From Prinsepia uniflora (lineage: Eukaryota; Streptophyta; Magnoliopsida; Rosales; Rosaceae), in NCBI GenBank assembly GCA_032719365.1, contig CM064871.1, forward strand, positions 32,647,566 to 32,711,565: 64,000 bases of DNA. The letters are read 5' to 3'. The translations under genes and the position numbers were made by a program. Shown here in pieces: positions 12,071-24,290 of this stretch (positions are counted from its first letter, which is position 1; each line of letters opens with the position of its first letter). The notes under the pieces are model-generated. The model saw nothing but the letters and a program-made list of their open reading frames with translations. It ran no database searches and was not told the origin of the DNA.

Positions 12071-13170
12071 CAAGGTGTCAGGTCGAGTCAGCATCGACGT
12101 GTTAGTGCCACGTTAGCATTGTCAGACCATATGGACCAGTTAGGTGGTGCCACATGGCAGCGTGTCAGAGAATTTTCATATTTTCAGGCTGACATGTCAG
12201 GTGACGTGGCAACTCTACGTCGGCAATGTCAAACCACGTGGACAAGTGAGGTGGTGCCACTTGGCAACATGTCAGAGTGACGTGGCAGTACACGTGGGAT
12301 TGATGACATCATCATTTAACACGTGGCACGTGTCAGAGGGTGACATGGGAACTAGTCAAGGAGTACCACGTGGTAGGCTGTCAGAGCTGTCAATTGTCTG
12401 ATGTCATGTGACATCAGTAGCTGACGTCAGCAGATGACATCAGCGTTCACCAGAATTGACCTTTGTTAACTGAACTTTTACTAGCACGTGAGGGCACGTG
12501 GGCATGAAGTTCGAGGTGAAACTCGTCTTGTTCGAAAGGTTTCGACGATTTGAATCCAATGATGGTGTTTTCAAATCGATCGGAGATCGTCTTGTTAGTG
12601 TTTTGGAGGTTTTTCTAATCGAGAAGCGTGTTCGGGACACGTTTACTGTACCGGGGTTTATGGGGTGTTTATGTATGAACTCGTATAGATTGTTAGTGAC
12701 CCCTCGAGTGTGACTTTGTCAAGGAAAAGTGTTCTGGAAGCTTCAGATTGACTTATGAAGCGGGTTTTGAGCGCGCAGCGTGGACCGTGTGTGAGTGAAC
12801 TCTGATTTATAAATGATGGATGCGTATATGTTTTAATGGTTTTATATGCATGGTTTGAAATGCAAGGTTTGCATATTGCTTTGAATGATGAATTGCATAA
12901 TGATTTATACGATGATTTGATCATGGTTTGAAAATGAAAGATTTTACGGATTTGCGTGAAAATGGCATTTTGGGCTTGAGATATAGTTGGATAATGAAAT
13001 GATTTTGAGTAGTGTGAAATGAGGACTGGACACTATTTTTATGATATTTGTGGAAACCATGTTTTGGGCTGAGACCCTATGCAAAACAACTGATTTGATT
13101 TGAAATACAACAGTTTATGAAAATGTGTTTCCACTGTTTTTACTATGACCATTCTCCGTGATGATTGATA
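12071..13170 (+). mobile_element. LTR fragment, same family as 9327-12070
   Basis: Follows the 3' LTR directly and repeats the inner part of that LTR: the ACGT array (12071-12440), the TTCGAAAGGTTTCGACGATTTGAATCC stretch compared with 10482 onward (written here only in part), a TGTGAGTGA site near 12790 and a GGGCTGAGACCC unit at 13067. It lacks both LTR ends. It may be the older host LTR into which element 2 inserted, or the result of unequal recombination. Confidence 0.65.
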
Positions 13171-13693
13171 TGACTCCACTAGGTATGGGGTGAGAAGATA
13201 ATAGGTGTGGGGTGAGCCTTAGCTGGACCCCTGCATGCGTACTTAATTCAGAAACATGCATAGTAATTAGATCAAGGAAATCTAAGGAGAACTATAACTG
13301 GCAAAGGTGGATAATAAGGCGTAATTCCTCTTAATCAATCAACTGATAATCAACCTCATTTTCATCACTTTACATTGTGCTTTTCATCTTAATGTCGTGC
13401 TAATCATCACTCAAAACCCCCTATTCATTTTCTATCTCATAACCAAGTTGTTTCATTCTAAACTAAGTGGATTCACGTTGAACAAGTCCTCGAGGGATCG
13501 ACCTTTGCAAATCTACTATACTCGTTATATGATTTTGTGCACTTGCAAAGTATTACATTAGGAGATCATTCATAATATCTTGATTTCATAATATCTTGTT
13601 TGATAAAACTTCTATTAGTGTGTAAAGGTATTTTGGGAATTATGTTTATATTGTCAAACAAGAGCAAGACCAAGCATATTGGTTTAAGAGTTT
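13171..13693 (+). other. Leader region before Athila-like gag
   Basis: No coding sequence is visible. The stretch at about 13480-13560 (CGAGGGATCGACCTTTGCAA, later TGTGCACTTGC) resembles the 3' end of Tat/Athila LTRs, which often carry a similar GGATCGAC...GTGCACTTGC block. I infer a decayed 5' LTR end and leader for the gag that follows; no clear primer-binding site is seen. Confidence 0.4.
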
Positions 13694-15360
13694 TTGGGTT
13701 GGGTTTTGTCACTTGATGTGCCTAATCCACAAGATCGTGCTTTTTTCACTCCACCTGCCCCTAGGCTCCTTCAGGAGTTCGCTGCCCCTCATATGCCCAA
13801 AGACCTATTTCCCATTATCTTTCCCGTAAGCACAATTGAGAACTTTGAGCTTAAGTCCGGGACCATTCACATGTTGCCTACTTGCCATGGACTCTTTGGT
13901 GAGGATCCTCACCTTTATATCAAGGACTTTCTCCAGGTTTGTTCCACTCTTCGTATGAATGGGATCAATGAGAATGAAATTAGGTTGAGGTTGTTTAACT
14001 TTTCACTCAAGGATCGAGCCAAGGCTTGGTTCCATTCACTAGCACCCGCCTCTATTCATACTTAGACAAAATTAACTAGCGTGTTCCTCACCCAATACTA
14101 CCCTATTGAGAAGATTAATGAGTTTAAGGCGAAGATCATGAACCCTAGATAACTCCAAGATGAAGCTTCTTATAAGTATTGGGAAAGGTTTAATGATATG
14201 CTATGCGCTTGTCCCCATCATAACATTGAGGATCATCACCTCATGATGTACTTTTATGGAGGCCTTAGAACTGGGGATCGAACTATGGTGAATTCTTAAT
14301 CTCAAGGTATCTTAGATGGCACAGCAACCGAGGCTCGAGTTACTTTTGAAAGGATTGCTCAAAGGGAAAAACAGTTTAGTTACCAAGGCCACTCATCTAG
14401 GTCCTTGGCCGAAACTAGTGACAAGGATGGGTCTATAGCAGAGCTCACAATTTTGGTGAAGAAATTGTGCAAGGAGAAGGCTAAGAGTACCCTGGTTTGA
14501 TAGGTATGTTCAATCTAAGGTCACTCTTCTGGTGAGTGCATATTTGTGGGAGAAACCAACTATGTTGGCAGGTACAATTCTCCATGGCCCCGGAATAACC
14601 TTTTTTCCAACTCCTACAACTCGGGATGGAAGAACCATCAGAATACCAGATGAAACACCAATCAAAACGTGGCTAATAGAATGCCACCCCATGGATTCCA
14701 GCAACCTCACATTCCTAGCCCTTCTATGCAGCCCCAAGGTACTTCAACAACTCAAGGTTCAACTAGTAAGTCATGGGAGGATACACTTGCAACTATGACA
14801 CAACATACTAATGCTTTCATGAATGAATCTCGAACTCATCAAGCAAACACCAATGCCTTCATGAATGAGACTCAGAATTCCATTACCAGCTTGGAAATAA
14901 AACTTGGACAGATTTCCAATCAACTCAATCAAAGAGAGCACAGTAAGTTCCCTAGTCAAATTATGGTGAATCCCAAGGGTCCCCATGGACCAACGACTAA
15001 TGCGATCACCCTCCGGAGTGACACTAAACTTCCTAGCCCAGTATACACCCCAAGGAAGCAAACTTCATGCCCTCATTCCTTGTTGTCCAAAAACTTCATG
15101 CCCTTATGGAATCTTCATGAGAACTTAAGACATTCATGTGGGAGAGATGACCTAGCAAAAACCCTCACCACTCTCCCTAAATCTGAGACCATAATGGATC
15201 CCAATGTTATGGCCGAGCTCTTCTATCTTAACATCACTCCTCCAGTGCACCCGTATAAGGCATCCTTTGAAGCCTTGCCCTCCACCACCATACATACCTT
15301 GAACTCTCACGTCTCTCCCCCTATCCTTGAGCTTAAACCACTCTCGAAACTTTTCAAGTA
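13694..15360 (+). pseudogene. Athila/Tat-like gag pseudogene
   Basis: One reading frame runs throughout, broken only by stops (TAG 14063, TAG near 14150, TAA near 14297, TGA TAG near 14500, one more near 14650). Family-like motifs in order: FELKSGTIHMLPTCHGLFGE, DPHLYIKDFLQVCSTL, IRLRLFNFSLKDRAKAWFHS (capsid-type core); YYPIEKINEFK and WERFNDMLCACPHH; a degenerate zinc-knuckle region C..C...GHSSGEC near 14505; a Gln/Asn-rich C-terminus with two MNES/MNET repeats; NAITLRSDTKLP; and LELKPLSKLF, which in this clade leads into protease. The frame is then cut by a solo LTR at 15361. Pol is missing. Confidence 0.8.
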
Positions 15361-17677
15361 TGACAGGACCCATCCCAATCCCCCTGGGATTAACGCGGGA
15401 TGACCCTGCTCCCGTCTGACACGAAGTGTCAAACAAGGGATATTTCCGACCTTTGCCCTCCCAGGCTATCAGAGTACGCCAAGATCCGGAGGAGGCATGT
15501 GCTATCTCGGTCTCTACTACAGTCCACATCCGATGTCAACCTGAAGGGCAATCAAAACATTAAAAACTGTGAGTGGATAAAACAAGAGTTTATAAAAACA
15601 TTTGCATAAGAAGATATTTGTACCTTCACTAAAAAGTATGCATACATTCGAAAACCATTTATCCGAAATAAACCATATGTGGGGAACTAAGCCCAAAACC
15701 TGTGTAAACACACATCATATATCATATCATATAGCATACATCATATATACATATAATTCACACAACCAATCCTGTCACGGTTTCCAAAGCTACGCGCGTG
15801 CTACCCAGGTCTCAATCCGAGTCTTCTCAAAGTCAAGATCAATGTCCGCAGACCACTGACCCTACTCGAGGTAATAGTAATCATAGCCTTCCTGAGAGTA
15901 AGGAACCCAACCGGGGGGTGACTCCACTCAGTCGGTGCTCCGTGACTACTCCGGGGTCCACCCAGGCCAACGACCCCTCCCCGGAGGAGATAATAGAAGT
16001 AAAGGAAGGTATATGAATACATATATATACATAACATAAATATTCATGCCTGGTTCCCTTGAACCGTCATGATCCATAAAATCCATAACAAGGGTTCATT
16101 CCGGTTCCCATAAACCGTCATGAACCAGAATGACCTTTCCAGAGTTCATGCCGGTTCCCATAAACCGTCATGAACTTGGAAATCCATCTAGGGTCCCTGA
16201 CCCGAAATCATCAGTGTAAAACAACTGGGTCTCGTGCCCGAACATATGACTCAACTGGGCACCGTGCCTCGATATCTAAGGGTCAGTCACGACTCCGATC
16301 ATAGTGATGCGTGCAACCATCAATCCAGGGCTGCCCTCAATCCTGGTATGTCGCCGTGAACGAATCAACTGACGCGACCACCACAAGATCATGGTGCACT
16401 CCTCACCGATCACTATCCTGAACCGTCAGCACTCCGAAGTCGAGCCTCCCCAGGCTGCCCGACCAAGAATCGTGCATCGTGACCTCTCCGGAAGGAACAC
16501 ATCCCAATCCGGTGGCGAGCATCGTATAGTCGATCGACGTGCACATAGCACTTGACGCGACCACGATTTAGACCCGAAGGTCGTAAATAGTGTCATATGC
16601 CCGAGACCAAACCAAATGGGTCTCATACCCGATTTTATCCTTTTGGAAATCCAAAACCTTTTCATTTAAACCAATAAAGAAATACAGACCCGTATAGGCA
16701 CCGTATAGGGCCGAAACCTCGAAATACGTGCCTATACGTAACCACATACAAATGCACTCATGGCATCCCAAACAAGTATTTAAAACATATAATAAACATT
16801 TAATGCATGCACCAATTTAGAAAACAAGGTCCACTCACAGACCGTCCGAGCTGCCGCCTCGATTTGCGTGTCATACGGCTCCCCCGAGTCTAACACCATC
16901 ACTGGGACTCCCAAACCTCGATCTCCTCCTCCTCCGCCGTCCACGGCGGTGCGTCCTGGGCCGGCCACTAGCATCCACCGGTCCATCCTGACCCTCTGGT
17001 CTCTCCTACATGATCATTGGAAAGGGTTGAATGGGTTTGGGTGAGAAATGGGATCAGGTTTGGTTGGAGGAAAAATGGAAAAATGGATGCACTGTTATAT
17101 GGATGGATGCATGTATATGGAATGGTAGCCAGTGGATGGGTGACACTTGTCACTCATCCATTGGTTGCTGAAAAGCAACTGGGCCCACTAATGTCCAAAA
17201 ATGCCTCGTAAAACGCGTCACCATGAATAGTATCCTGGAACTTCCGTGAATCGTAACTTCGTCGTCAGAACGTCCGAATTCGACGTGCTGCCTGTCTACG
17301 GATTCGTATCGTCCTTATCTACGTAACGGTCTTCAGCCCTCGGCCATCGGACCTCCTGGTCCAAAAAGTCAACATTTGACCTCTTTTATCCAAAATTACC
17401 AAAATGCCCCTAAACTTCCGAACGTCATAACTTCCTCCTCGAACGTCGGAATTGAACGTGCCACCTGTCTATGAACTTGTGACGTCACGAACTACGTCAC
17501 GGTCATCGGTCAAAGTCCGTTTGACCGCCCGAATGAAAAGTCAACGTTTTGCCACGACTAGGGGTAAAACGGTAATTTCGCATCATTCGTCCGATTTAGC
17601 CTAACTAATCACAGATTAATCTTACTAATCGTGATTAGTCACTAATCTAATCCTGGAAATTGGGACGGGTCGTTACA
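15361..17677 (-). mobile_element. Solo LTR (2.3 kb), TSD AAGTA
   Basis: Read on plus it starts TGACAGGACCCATCCC and ends GGGACGGGTCGTTACA, i.e. a complete minus-strand LTR. The 5-bp duplication AAGTA flanks it exactly (15356-15360, 17678-17682). It contains: the stem-loop GTCTGACAC/GTGTCAAAC (15412), an acceptor-like CTTCAG on minus (rc at 15542), three hairpin units (16044-16176), a donor-like GTGAGTGGAC on minus (rc near 16830), the TGACACTTGTCACTCATCC palindrome (17134-17160) and paired TTGAC boxes. Confidence 0.95.
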
Positions 17678-17687
17678 AAGTATGTTT

Positions 17688-19335
17688 TGTGACAACTCGA
17701 AAATTCAGAAAAGGTAAATTCGAGAATTTGAAAGGGAAATGATGATTTTACCCATGGTTTATGTGGTCAAAGTTGACTTTTTATTTGGAATATATTTTGT
17801 CCATTTTTTGAGGACCGTTGTGTAGGTCTCGAGACACTGATTCCGTAGACAGACAGCATGATAAAAACCGAGTTCAAATGAATTAGTTAAGAGTCTTGAA
17901 AGGTTTAGGGACATTTTGGTAATTTTATGAGTGAAGGGTAAAATGGTAAATTGGTTGGATTTTTGATGAATCGGAAATTAAGTGACTCACCCTGTTAATT
18001 TAGTGACACATGTTACCTGTTAAAATTGGATTAGTAGCCCTGCTGGCCCACGTGTGTGCGTGTGAGGTGTGCTGGTGTGAATCAAATGTGTGTGTGTCGT
18101 GGTATTTTTGGAAACAAAATCGAAATAGAAAACGTTGTAATCCAACCACTCAAGGAAACACAGAAAACCTAGAGAATAGGGGAGAGAAGAGAAGAATTAA
18201 GAGAGAACAAAGTGAAAAGAAAAAGAAGGAAGAAAGGAGAGGGAAAACATAGACCTGAAACACCCAAACCCGAAAAACCACCATGAATCCTTTGATTCGA
18301 ATTTTGATTTTGGACATTGAATTCATAAAATTGATCTTATAACTGTGACCTTTGGGTCCCCTGACGAGTATGATTGAGTGATCACTTGAAGGAATTGGTT
18401 GCAGGAAGGCTTGGATTGAAAGTATGAAAATTGGGCGGAAATCTGTGGTTTCAGGTTATGGATTGGAGATGATGTTTTGGTGTTTTGAGATCACAGACCT
18501 CCATCTAGGATTAAGTAGGTTCGATTTGGTGGTTCAAAAATGAGAATTGATGAAGAATCAAACGTAATTAAATTGGGTCGAAGGACCGGTGTGCAGGAAA
18601 ACAGGTGAGGACGAAGCATTGTAGCACTACTATAGCAGGCGCATGGGGGCGCGTGAGTGGGCTTTTCGAGGTACGATCAACATAACTTTTTATGTAATCG
18701 ATGTAACGAACATTTTGGTGCATGTTTTGAGTCGATCGGTCACTATTTCGGTACAGTTTTGTGTGTCCAAAACGTATGTATACATTTTTAATATGTATTT
18801 GAATCCTAGAAAATTAGGGGATTGTAATGTAAGGTTACTTGGGATGTTAGTGACCTTTAGTAGTGGTTTTATTTATAGGATTGGTGATTCTTGGAATTAC
18901 GAAGGAGAGTACGGCTCGAAATCGAACCGTGTGGACGATGTGTGAGTGACGTTTGTTTTATAAACTATTATGCATGCATAGTAAATTTTTTTCATGATTT
19001 GAGTTGCAATGATTTGGATGATGATTTGATATGATTACAAGAATGATTTATATGGATTCACTTAATGATTTATGGATGTGATTTTACGGAATTGCATGAA
19101 AATAACATTTTGGGCTCAGACCCTGTTTGGAAAGTGATTTTGACTTGGATTTGGAGTCAAATGTGAATTGATGGATTTTCGAATTTATGAAATGATTTCT
19201 GGACATTGTTTTATAAGATTTCACGGATTGATGTTTTGGGCTTGAAACCCTGTTGGAAAAGATGTTTTGGGCTTGAGACCTTATTAGAAATGGTTTGACT
19301 TGGTTTTGCGTCAAGGATTTTTATACAAGCATAGT
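17688..19335 (+). mobile_element. Truncated forward LTR
   Basis: Starts TGTGACAACTCG, five bases past the AAGTA duplication, and carries the shared LTR block ATCGATGTAACGAACATTTTGG (about 18699; here cited in part), a TGTGTGAGTGAC donor-like site (18940), a CATGCATAG RY element and tandem GGGCTTGAGACC units (19105-19285). The 3' end (stem-loop and TGACA end) is missing; the sequence changes character near 19335. A truncated member of the same long-LTR group. Confidence 0.65.
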
Positions 19336-20306
19336 GGTTAGCTTTGTGAGTTGTTTTACATGGTATGCTATCTTCTCGGATGCGCATCCAAAAGGTAATG
19401 ATGGACTACCCGATTCTTATAGGTTCAACTTCGGAGCACACCCTCGTGCCTCAAGTCTCACAACCACTAGGAAACTTATCACCAAACTAGGTATCCCGTG
19501 CCATTGGTAACCAAGCAAAATCTAACTCACCGAGCCATTCGGGATCCTATCTTTCCCGCACAACCACTACCTGACTCGTCCAACTACCACTCAAATATCA
19601 AAGAATTATCGTTAGCTCCCTAAATCCACTAATTTCCATGACGTCCCTACGTCATCCAAAACCACTCAATTAACGTTGGGATTCCATCCAACTCATCTCG
19701 ACTTAAGATACTACACTATCACTTGGGTTACACTCCCAAGACTCAACACAAATTGATGAATCCTCATCGTCTGGTCAACACCGAACATGACCACACCACA
19801 ACTGAGTCACATCCTCTGCTCATGTTGGAGGAACACGACCTCCCTTCAAACTCAATAACTCTGGCAGACCATGTAAGAAAAGAACATTCCTTGAACGTCA
19901 CCCAATTCTCAACAGTCTAAACTAGAGTCATTCACGACCTCATCTACTCTCTTCTGCAGCACAACCCCCAACCTGACCGCTCAACGGTCTTGCCTTCTAG
20001 AAGTCGCAACACCAAAGCCTAATCCACCGATACTCTGCAATTTCCAACCGGTAGCACACAAGAAAACCCCTGCCCTAAACGGGTGTACTCAGCCCTATTT
20101 TGGGTCTAATCTCACTGCATTCCGGCATAACTATGGCACCAGATGCCGAACTTATCCTAACCACGATTCATTTCCACTAGATTCTCTTACTCTTTACCCT
20201 AACTCTCAGGTTGATGACGGGTTGATTCCACGTAGAGACATCACATACTGTACATGCGCACCACTGCTCTGGTTCCAAGCTGACAAACCCGCCCCTGATA
20301 CCACTC
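19336..20306 (-). pseudogene. Internal-region remnant of a minus-strand element
   Basis: Lies immediately before a primer-binding site and LTR head on the minus strand. Segments such as ACTATGGCACCAGATGCCG (20131) and CAGGTTGATGACGGGTTGA (20208) resemble the end of the internal region at 56780-56890, so both may be one non-autonomous family. No protein domain can be recognised. It also covers the junction with the truncated forward LTR, which I cannot place to the base. Confidence 0.5.
20292..20303 (-). other. Degenerate primer-binding site
   Basis: CCCCTGATACCA on plus is close to GCTCTGATACCA, the reverse complement of TGGTATCAGAGC. It lies 3 bp before the LTR head at 20307. Confidence 0.6.
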
Positions 20307-21870
20307 TAACACGACCTATCCCCATCCACTCGAGATTAACTCGGGATATGCCATGCTTCCGTCTCACACCACGTGCCAGACAAGGGATGACCTAAAACAT
20401 GACCATTTCGGGATTTCCAGAGTGCGCCAGGATCCATGGAGGAGTGTGATGTCTCGGTCTCTGCTACAGCCCGCATCCACGATCAACCTGAAGGGTAGTA
20501 AAACCATTAAAAACTGTGAGTGGACAAAAATGATAACTTAATAAAACACATTTCGGAAAAGACATTTATACCTTTCACTAAAAAGCATGCATGCATTCGA
20601 AAACCAATTAACTCAAACGTTCCTCAAATCAAATCAAAGTTAATAAAATCGTTTATCAATCAAAGCCATTTCCTTGCTCAAATCATTAGGGCCTTAGCCC
20701 AAAACCATAAATCCATGTGGGAACTCAGCCCAAAACTAATCACATGGGAACTCAGCTCGAAACCAAGTATGTGGGTCACAACCCAAATCCTTTAATACCA
20801 ATCAACCAATTTATTGAAATATAGTTTACCAATCCTTGGCATCCTAGATGCCTGACCTCCCAGATGTCAAAATGTCATGGTCTAAGGCTACGCGTGCTCC
20901 TCGGTCTCAAGTCCGAGTCTCCCCAAGGTCCACTCAGGTCAATGACCCTCCTTGGGGGGCAGAGGTTTTATCCTCTAGAAATATTGATCTTGAGCCTCTC
21001 TACGGCCTTTCATGTAAAGCGACCACTCTCAGGCAATGCTCTATGACTACTCTAGTATCCCTGACACATGGAGAGAAAATCCAAAAATAAGAATGGTAAA
21101 TGGAAAACATTTCACAAATCATCTTAAAACCTCTCAAAGGGGCCCACGCCCGGAATATAGTTTCATCCATTCTGTTACCATAAAACCATCGTAAATCCAC
21201 AACTAGGTCTCATGTCCGAAGTATAACTTTCATATACCAAATCTCATTAGGGTCTCCAAACCCGAAATCACATTTCCAAATATGTCTCATGCCCGATAGT
21301 ATAAACCAAAAGGGTCTCAAGCCCGATTCCATATTTCCAAATCCGAAATCATTCCTTTAAATCCATTATTGAAAACACAAGCATGCATAAATCCATTATA
21401 AAACCATTAACCTCGAAATACGTGCAAATATGTAAATATCAAATACCACAATCCTATGCAATCAATGCATTTCACATCATCGATATAACACATATAGAAC
21501 AATTATACATGCATCATATTTAGAAAACAAGTGTTCACTCACATACCGTCCTAACTACGCCTCGATCACCGTGTCATAAGCCTCTCTGGGCTAATCCTTC
21601 CTCTCTGGGTCATCCGAACTTGTCCAAATCACACTCAAATAACACTAATCATCTATAAAAGTCTTAAACATAAACCCTCGAGACTCTCGCAAAAGTCAAC
21701 GTGTCTCAGACACGCTTCCCTAGGCTACAAATGTCAATTTGACCAACTTAACGATCTCTGATCGACTCGAAACCACCGCCAATGGATTCTTATCATAGAA
21801 ATCTTTAAAATGGTATTGGTCCCACCCTGAAATTCGTCCACACGCCTCCACGCGTTAGTAGTAGGACCAA
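20307..21870 (-). mobile_element. Truncated minus-strand LTR (head half)
   Basis: Starts TAACACGACCTATCCC (a mutated TGACACGACC head) after the primer-binding site. It has the acceptor-like CTTCAG on minus (rc near 20490), the CTGTGAGTGGAC block (20514), GCATGCATGCATTCG (20586), GGGTCTCAAGCCCG-type units (21200-21330) and TTCACTCACATACCGTCC (21535). It stops near 21870 without the GGGACGGGTCGTTACA end, at a junction with integrase-derived sequence. Confidence 0.7.
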
Positions 21871-22318
21871 AAAGTACTGTACTTTCATAGACCATTTAGG
21901 TGGGTTGACTTGGAGAGAAGCAAGTTGAGTTTGACTTTGGACTTTTAGAGTGTCAGCATGTAGGGCTTAATAATTGAGACCATGTGGAATATTAAGGTCA
22001 TTTCCTATCTCGGATTGGAAGTAGAATTATATCACCTTGGACTTTTTTTTTAAGTTTTCCATCACCTAGAGAGATCTTAAAGGAGTGTGGACGTTTTTGG
22101 TTAAACTCACAAGATCAGTACTCTTTTTACGAGTGCAAGAGCGTTTCAGAGTGGATCAGTTTACTCTTTATAATTAAGATCATTCGTTTTTGTGCTCCAG
22201 AATCTCTAGTATCAGATAGAAATCTGAAGAGAACTTTAAGATTTTGGCGAAGTCTATTGAGAACATGGGGACAAGTCTGAGTTACAGCTTAGCTTTTATC
22301 CATAGACGAATAGATGAT
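21871..22318 (+). pseudogene. Chromovirus integrase fragment, left half
   Basis: One frame with several stops reads, in pieces, NYITLDFFFKFSIT, DLKGVWTFLVKLTRSVLFL and VQERFRVDQFTLYN, then KILAKSIENMGTSLSYSLAF and HRRIDD. These align in order with the integrase core: the TMDF, GVWVIVDRLTKSAHFLPV, FWRSLQKAMGT and FHPQTDG regions. The catalytic motif region is broken exactly at the insertion of element E (22319). The continuation is at 35842. Confidence 0.75.
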
Positions 22319-23755
22319 TGATAGGTCTTCAAATAAGCATTATTTTATATTATTTTATACCCTTTATACTTGACTTTTAATATTAAAATAAGAAACAATT
22401 GGAGACAATAAAATATTTTGTGGATTTTTGTAGAATTAAATAAAGCTTGGAATTTGGAGCGTTTTGGAGAAAGAATTGTCTCGATCGGAATTATAACGAA
22501 GAAATTATGGATGAAATTCGGTGTAAATTATATTGAAACCCCATTTGCAAAGGCCCAAAACCTTTTCCATCAGGCCTAAATGCACAACCCACTAAACCCC
22601 AAATCCTATTGCAGCCCAGCCCACTGCATTAGCTTAGCCCAGCCAGCGTCAATGTTCAGCCCAGAAAATCGGCCCAAATTTGCGAGCCAGCCCAGGTACG
22701 ACTAGCCCAGAAAATCGGCCCAAATTTGCATACCACTTCCGCGCGCAGTTCGCCAAGTTCCCTGACACCAACTTAGCAGGCATGCGACGACCTCCATTCC
22801 TTCATCAGCGCCTATGCCGCCGATTCTCACCAGCTCATGTCAGCACCAACTTACCAAAATGATGGTCTGATTTTCAGCTGCTTCCAACTGCTCCCCTTTT
22901 GCAGATTTTTCTGCACATTTCAGTCATTTTTCAGCCATCTTTTCAACCCAAACCGTCCCCAATTTTAGTCTATTTCCCCTCTTTTATTAGTTCATGTTTC
23001 TCTTCTTTTAGTTTTTTTTTTTTATTTTGTAGATTTATTTTTGGACCATTTGTAACTTCTTTTAATTTTCTTCTTATATTTTCTTTTAATTTTTGTTGTT
23101 ATATTTTTCTTTTAATTTCTTTAACTTCTCTTTTAAATACAATTTTATGCCCTTCTAAATGTTTGAGAATATAAATACAATCTCCATATGTTTTACTTTC
23201 TAAATTTCATTTATTTCATAAGTTTTAGTGTTTTATACTTCAATTTGATGCTAAGTGTCGGCCGCTGTCGGTGCACTTAGCATTTGATTAAAGAGATTTG
23301 AATGTCAGCTGTTGTCGGTGCATTTAATCACAAACTTAAGGTGAATCATGTTGTAAATGTTCGAAAGAAATCTATTTTAGGAGTAGTTAAATTATTGTTA
23401 TTTTTAATTTTAATTTATTTCTTAGTTAGTGTTAAAATGTAATTTAGGCTACAAATCTTTTCAAACCCCCCCCCCCCCCCCCCCCCCCCCCCAATTTAAT
23501 TCTTTATTTTTTAATTCTTTAATTGTTTATTCTTTTATTCTTTAATTCATTTATTCTTTGATTCATTTATTTTATTAATTCTTTCATTCATTTATTATTT
23601 TATTATTTTTTCTAATTAACAAATTATTAATATTCCTAATTTCTCCAGTTATGAACGATCGTTATTTACCAATACTACATCTACACAAAAAGAATTTAAA
23701 TTGCATAATACTCAAATTACGTGTTTTAATTTAATGCGTAGTTTGAACGTTACCA
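22319..23755 (+). mobile_element. 5' LTR of element E
   Basis: Starts TGATAGGTCTTC and ends CGTTACCA; the same ends bound the copy at 30768-35841. It includes a hairpin with arms TGCTAAGTG and CACTTAGCA (23249-23282), a 27-bp poly-C run (23466-23492) and an AT-rich TTTATTCTTTAATTC stretch. Compared with the 3' LTR it lacks about 130 bp near 23360. Confidence 0.85.
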
Positions 23756-23760
23756 ATTTT

Positions 23761-23778
23761 TGACGCCGTTACTGGGGA
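23761..23778 (+). other. Primer-binding site of element E
   Basis: TGACGCCGTTACTGGGGA follows the LTR by 5 bp. It resembles TGGCGCCGTTGYCGGGGA used by Tat/Athila/Ogre-type elements (recalled, not searched). Confidence 0.65.
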
Positions 23779-23904
23779 AATTAAAAATCATTTTTAATTT
23801 ATTAGTGTATGTATATAAATTATGCATATTATACTTATTTATAATTTTTATTTTTATTCATAATTTTCTTACTGTACTTGTTTATATTCACTATGCTATT
23901 TTTG

Positions 23905-24290
23905 GTCTTAGATGACAGTGAAAAACTGTCATCTGATTGAAAAAAAAAAAGTGTTGTCTATATGAATGTCATCTATTTGAATCATATCAGACGACACTTA
24001 TTAATTGTCGTCTATTAGGCTGATAAACAACAGTTTCAGAAAAAGTGTTGTCTGATGCAACATCAAACAACAGGTTTTCACACAAGCTAATAGATAACAA
24101 TTTCAAAAAAAACTATTGTCCGTGTGTGAAAAACAAACAACACTTTTTCTAAAAATTGTTGTCTATTAGCCTAATAGACGATAGTTAATAAGTGTTGACT
24201 AATATTATTCAAATAGATAACACTCACATAGACGACAATTATAATCTTATTAGAAATGACATTTGTATGTCAATTCCTCGAGCACCTAAT
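23905..24290. repeat. CACTA subterminal repeats
   Basis: Many direct and inverted copies of a 9-12 bp motif: GATGACAG, TGTTGTCTAT, GACGACA, TTGTCGTCTATT, TGTTGTCTATTAG, AATAGACGATAG. In En/Spm-like elements such subterminal arrays bind the element-encoded TNPA-type protein. The right end has fewer, looser copies (29190-29310). Confidence 0.7.

Noticed and set aside
14532..14798. 88-codon frame overlapping the Athila-like gag
   Set aside because: Out of frame with the gag, whose zinc-knuckle and C-terminal motifs are read in the other frame.
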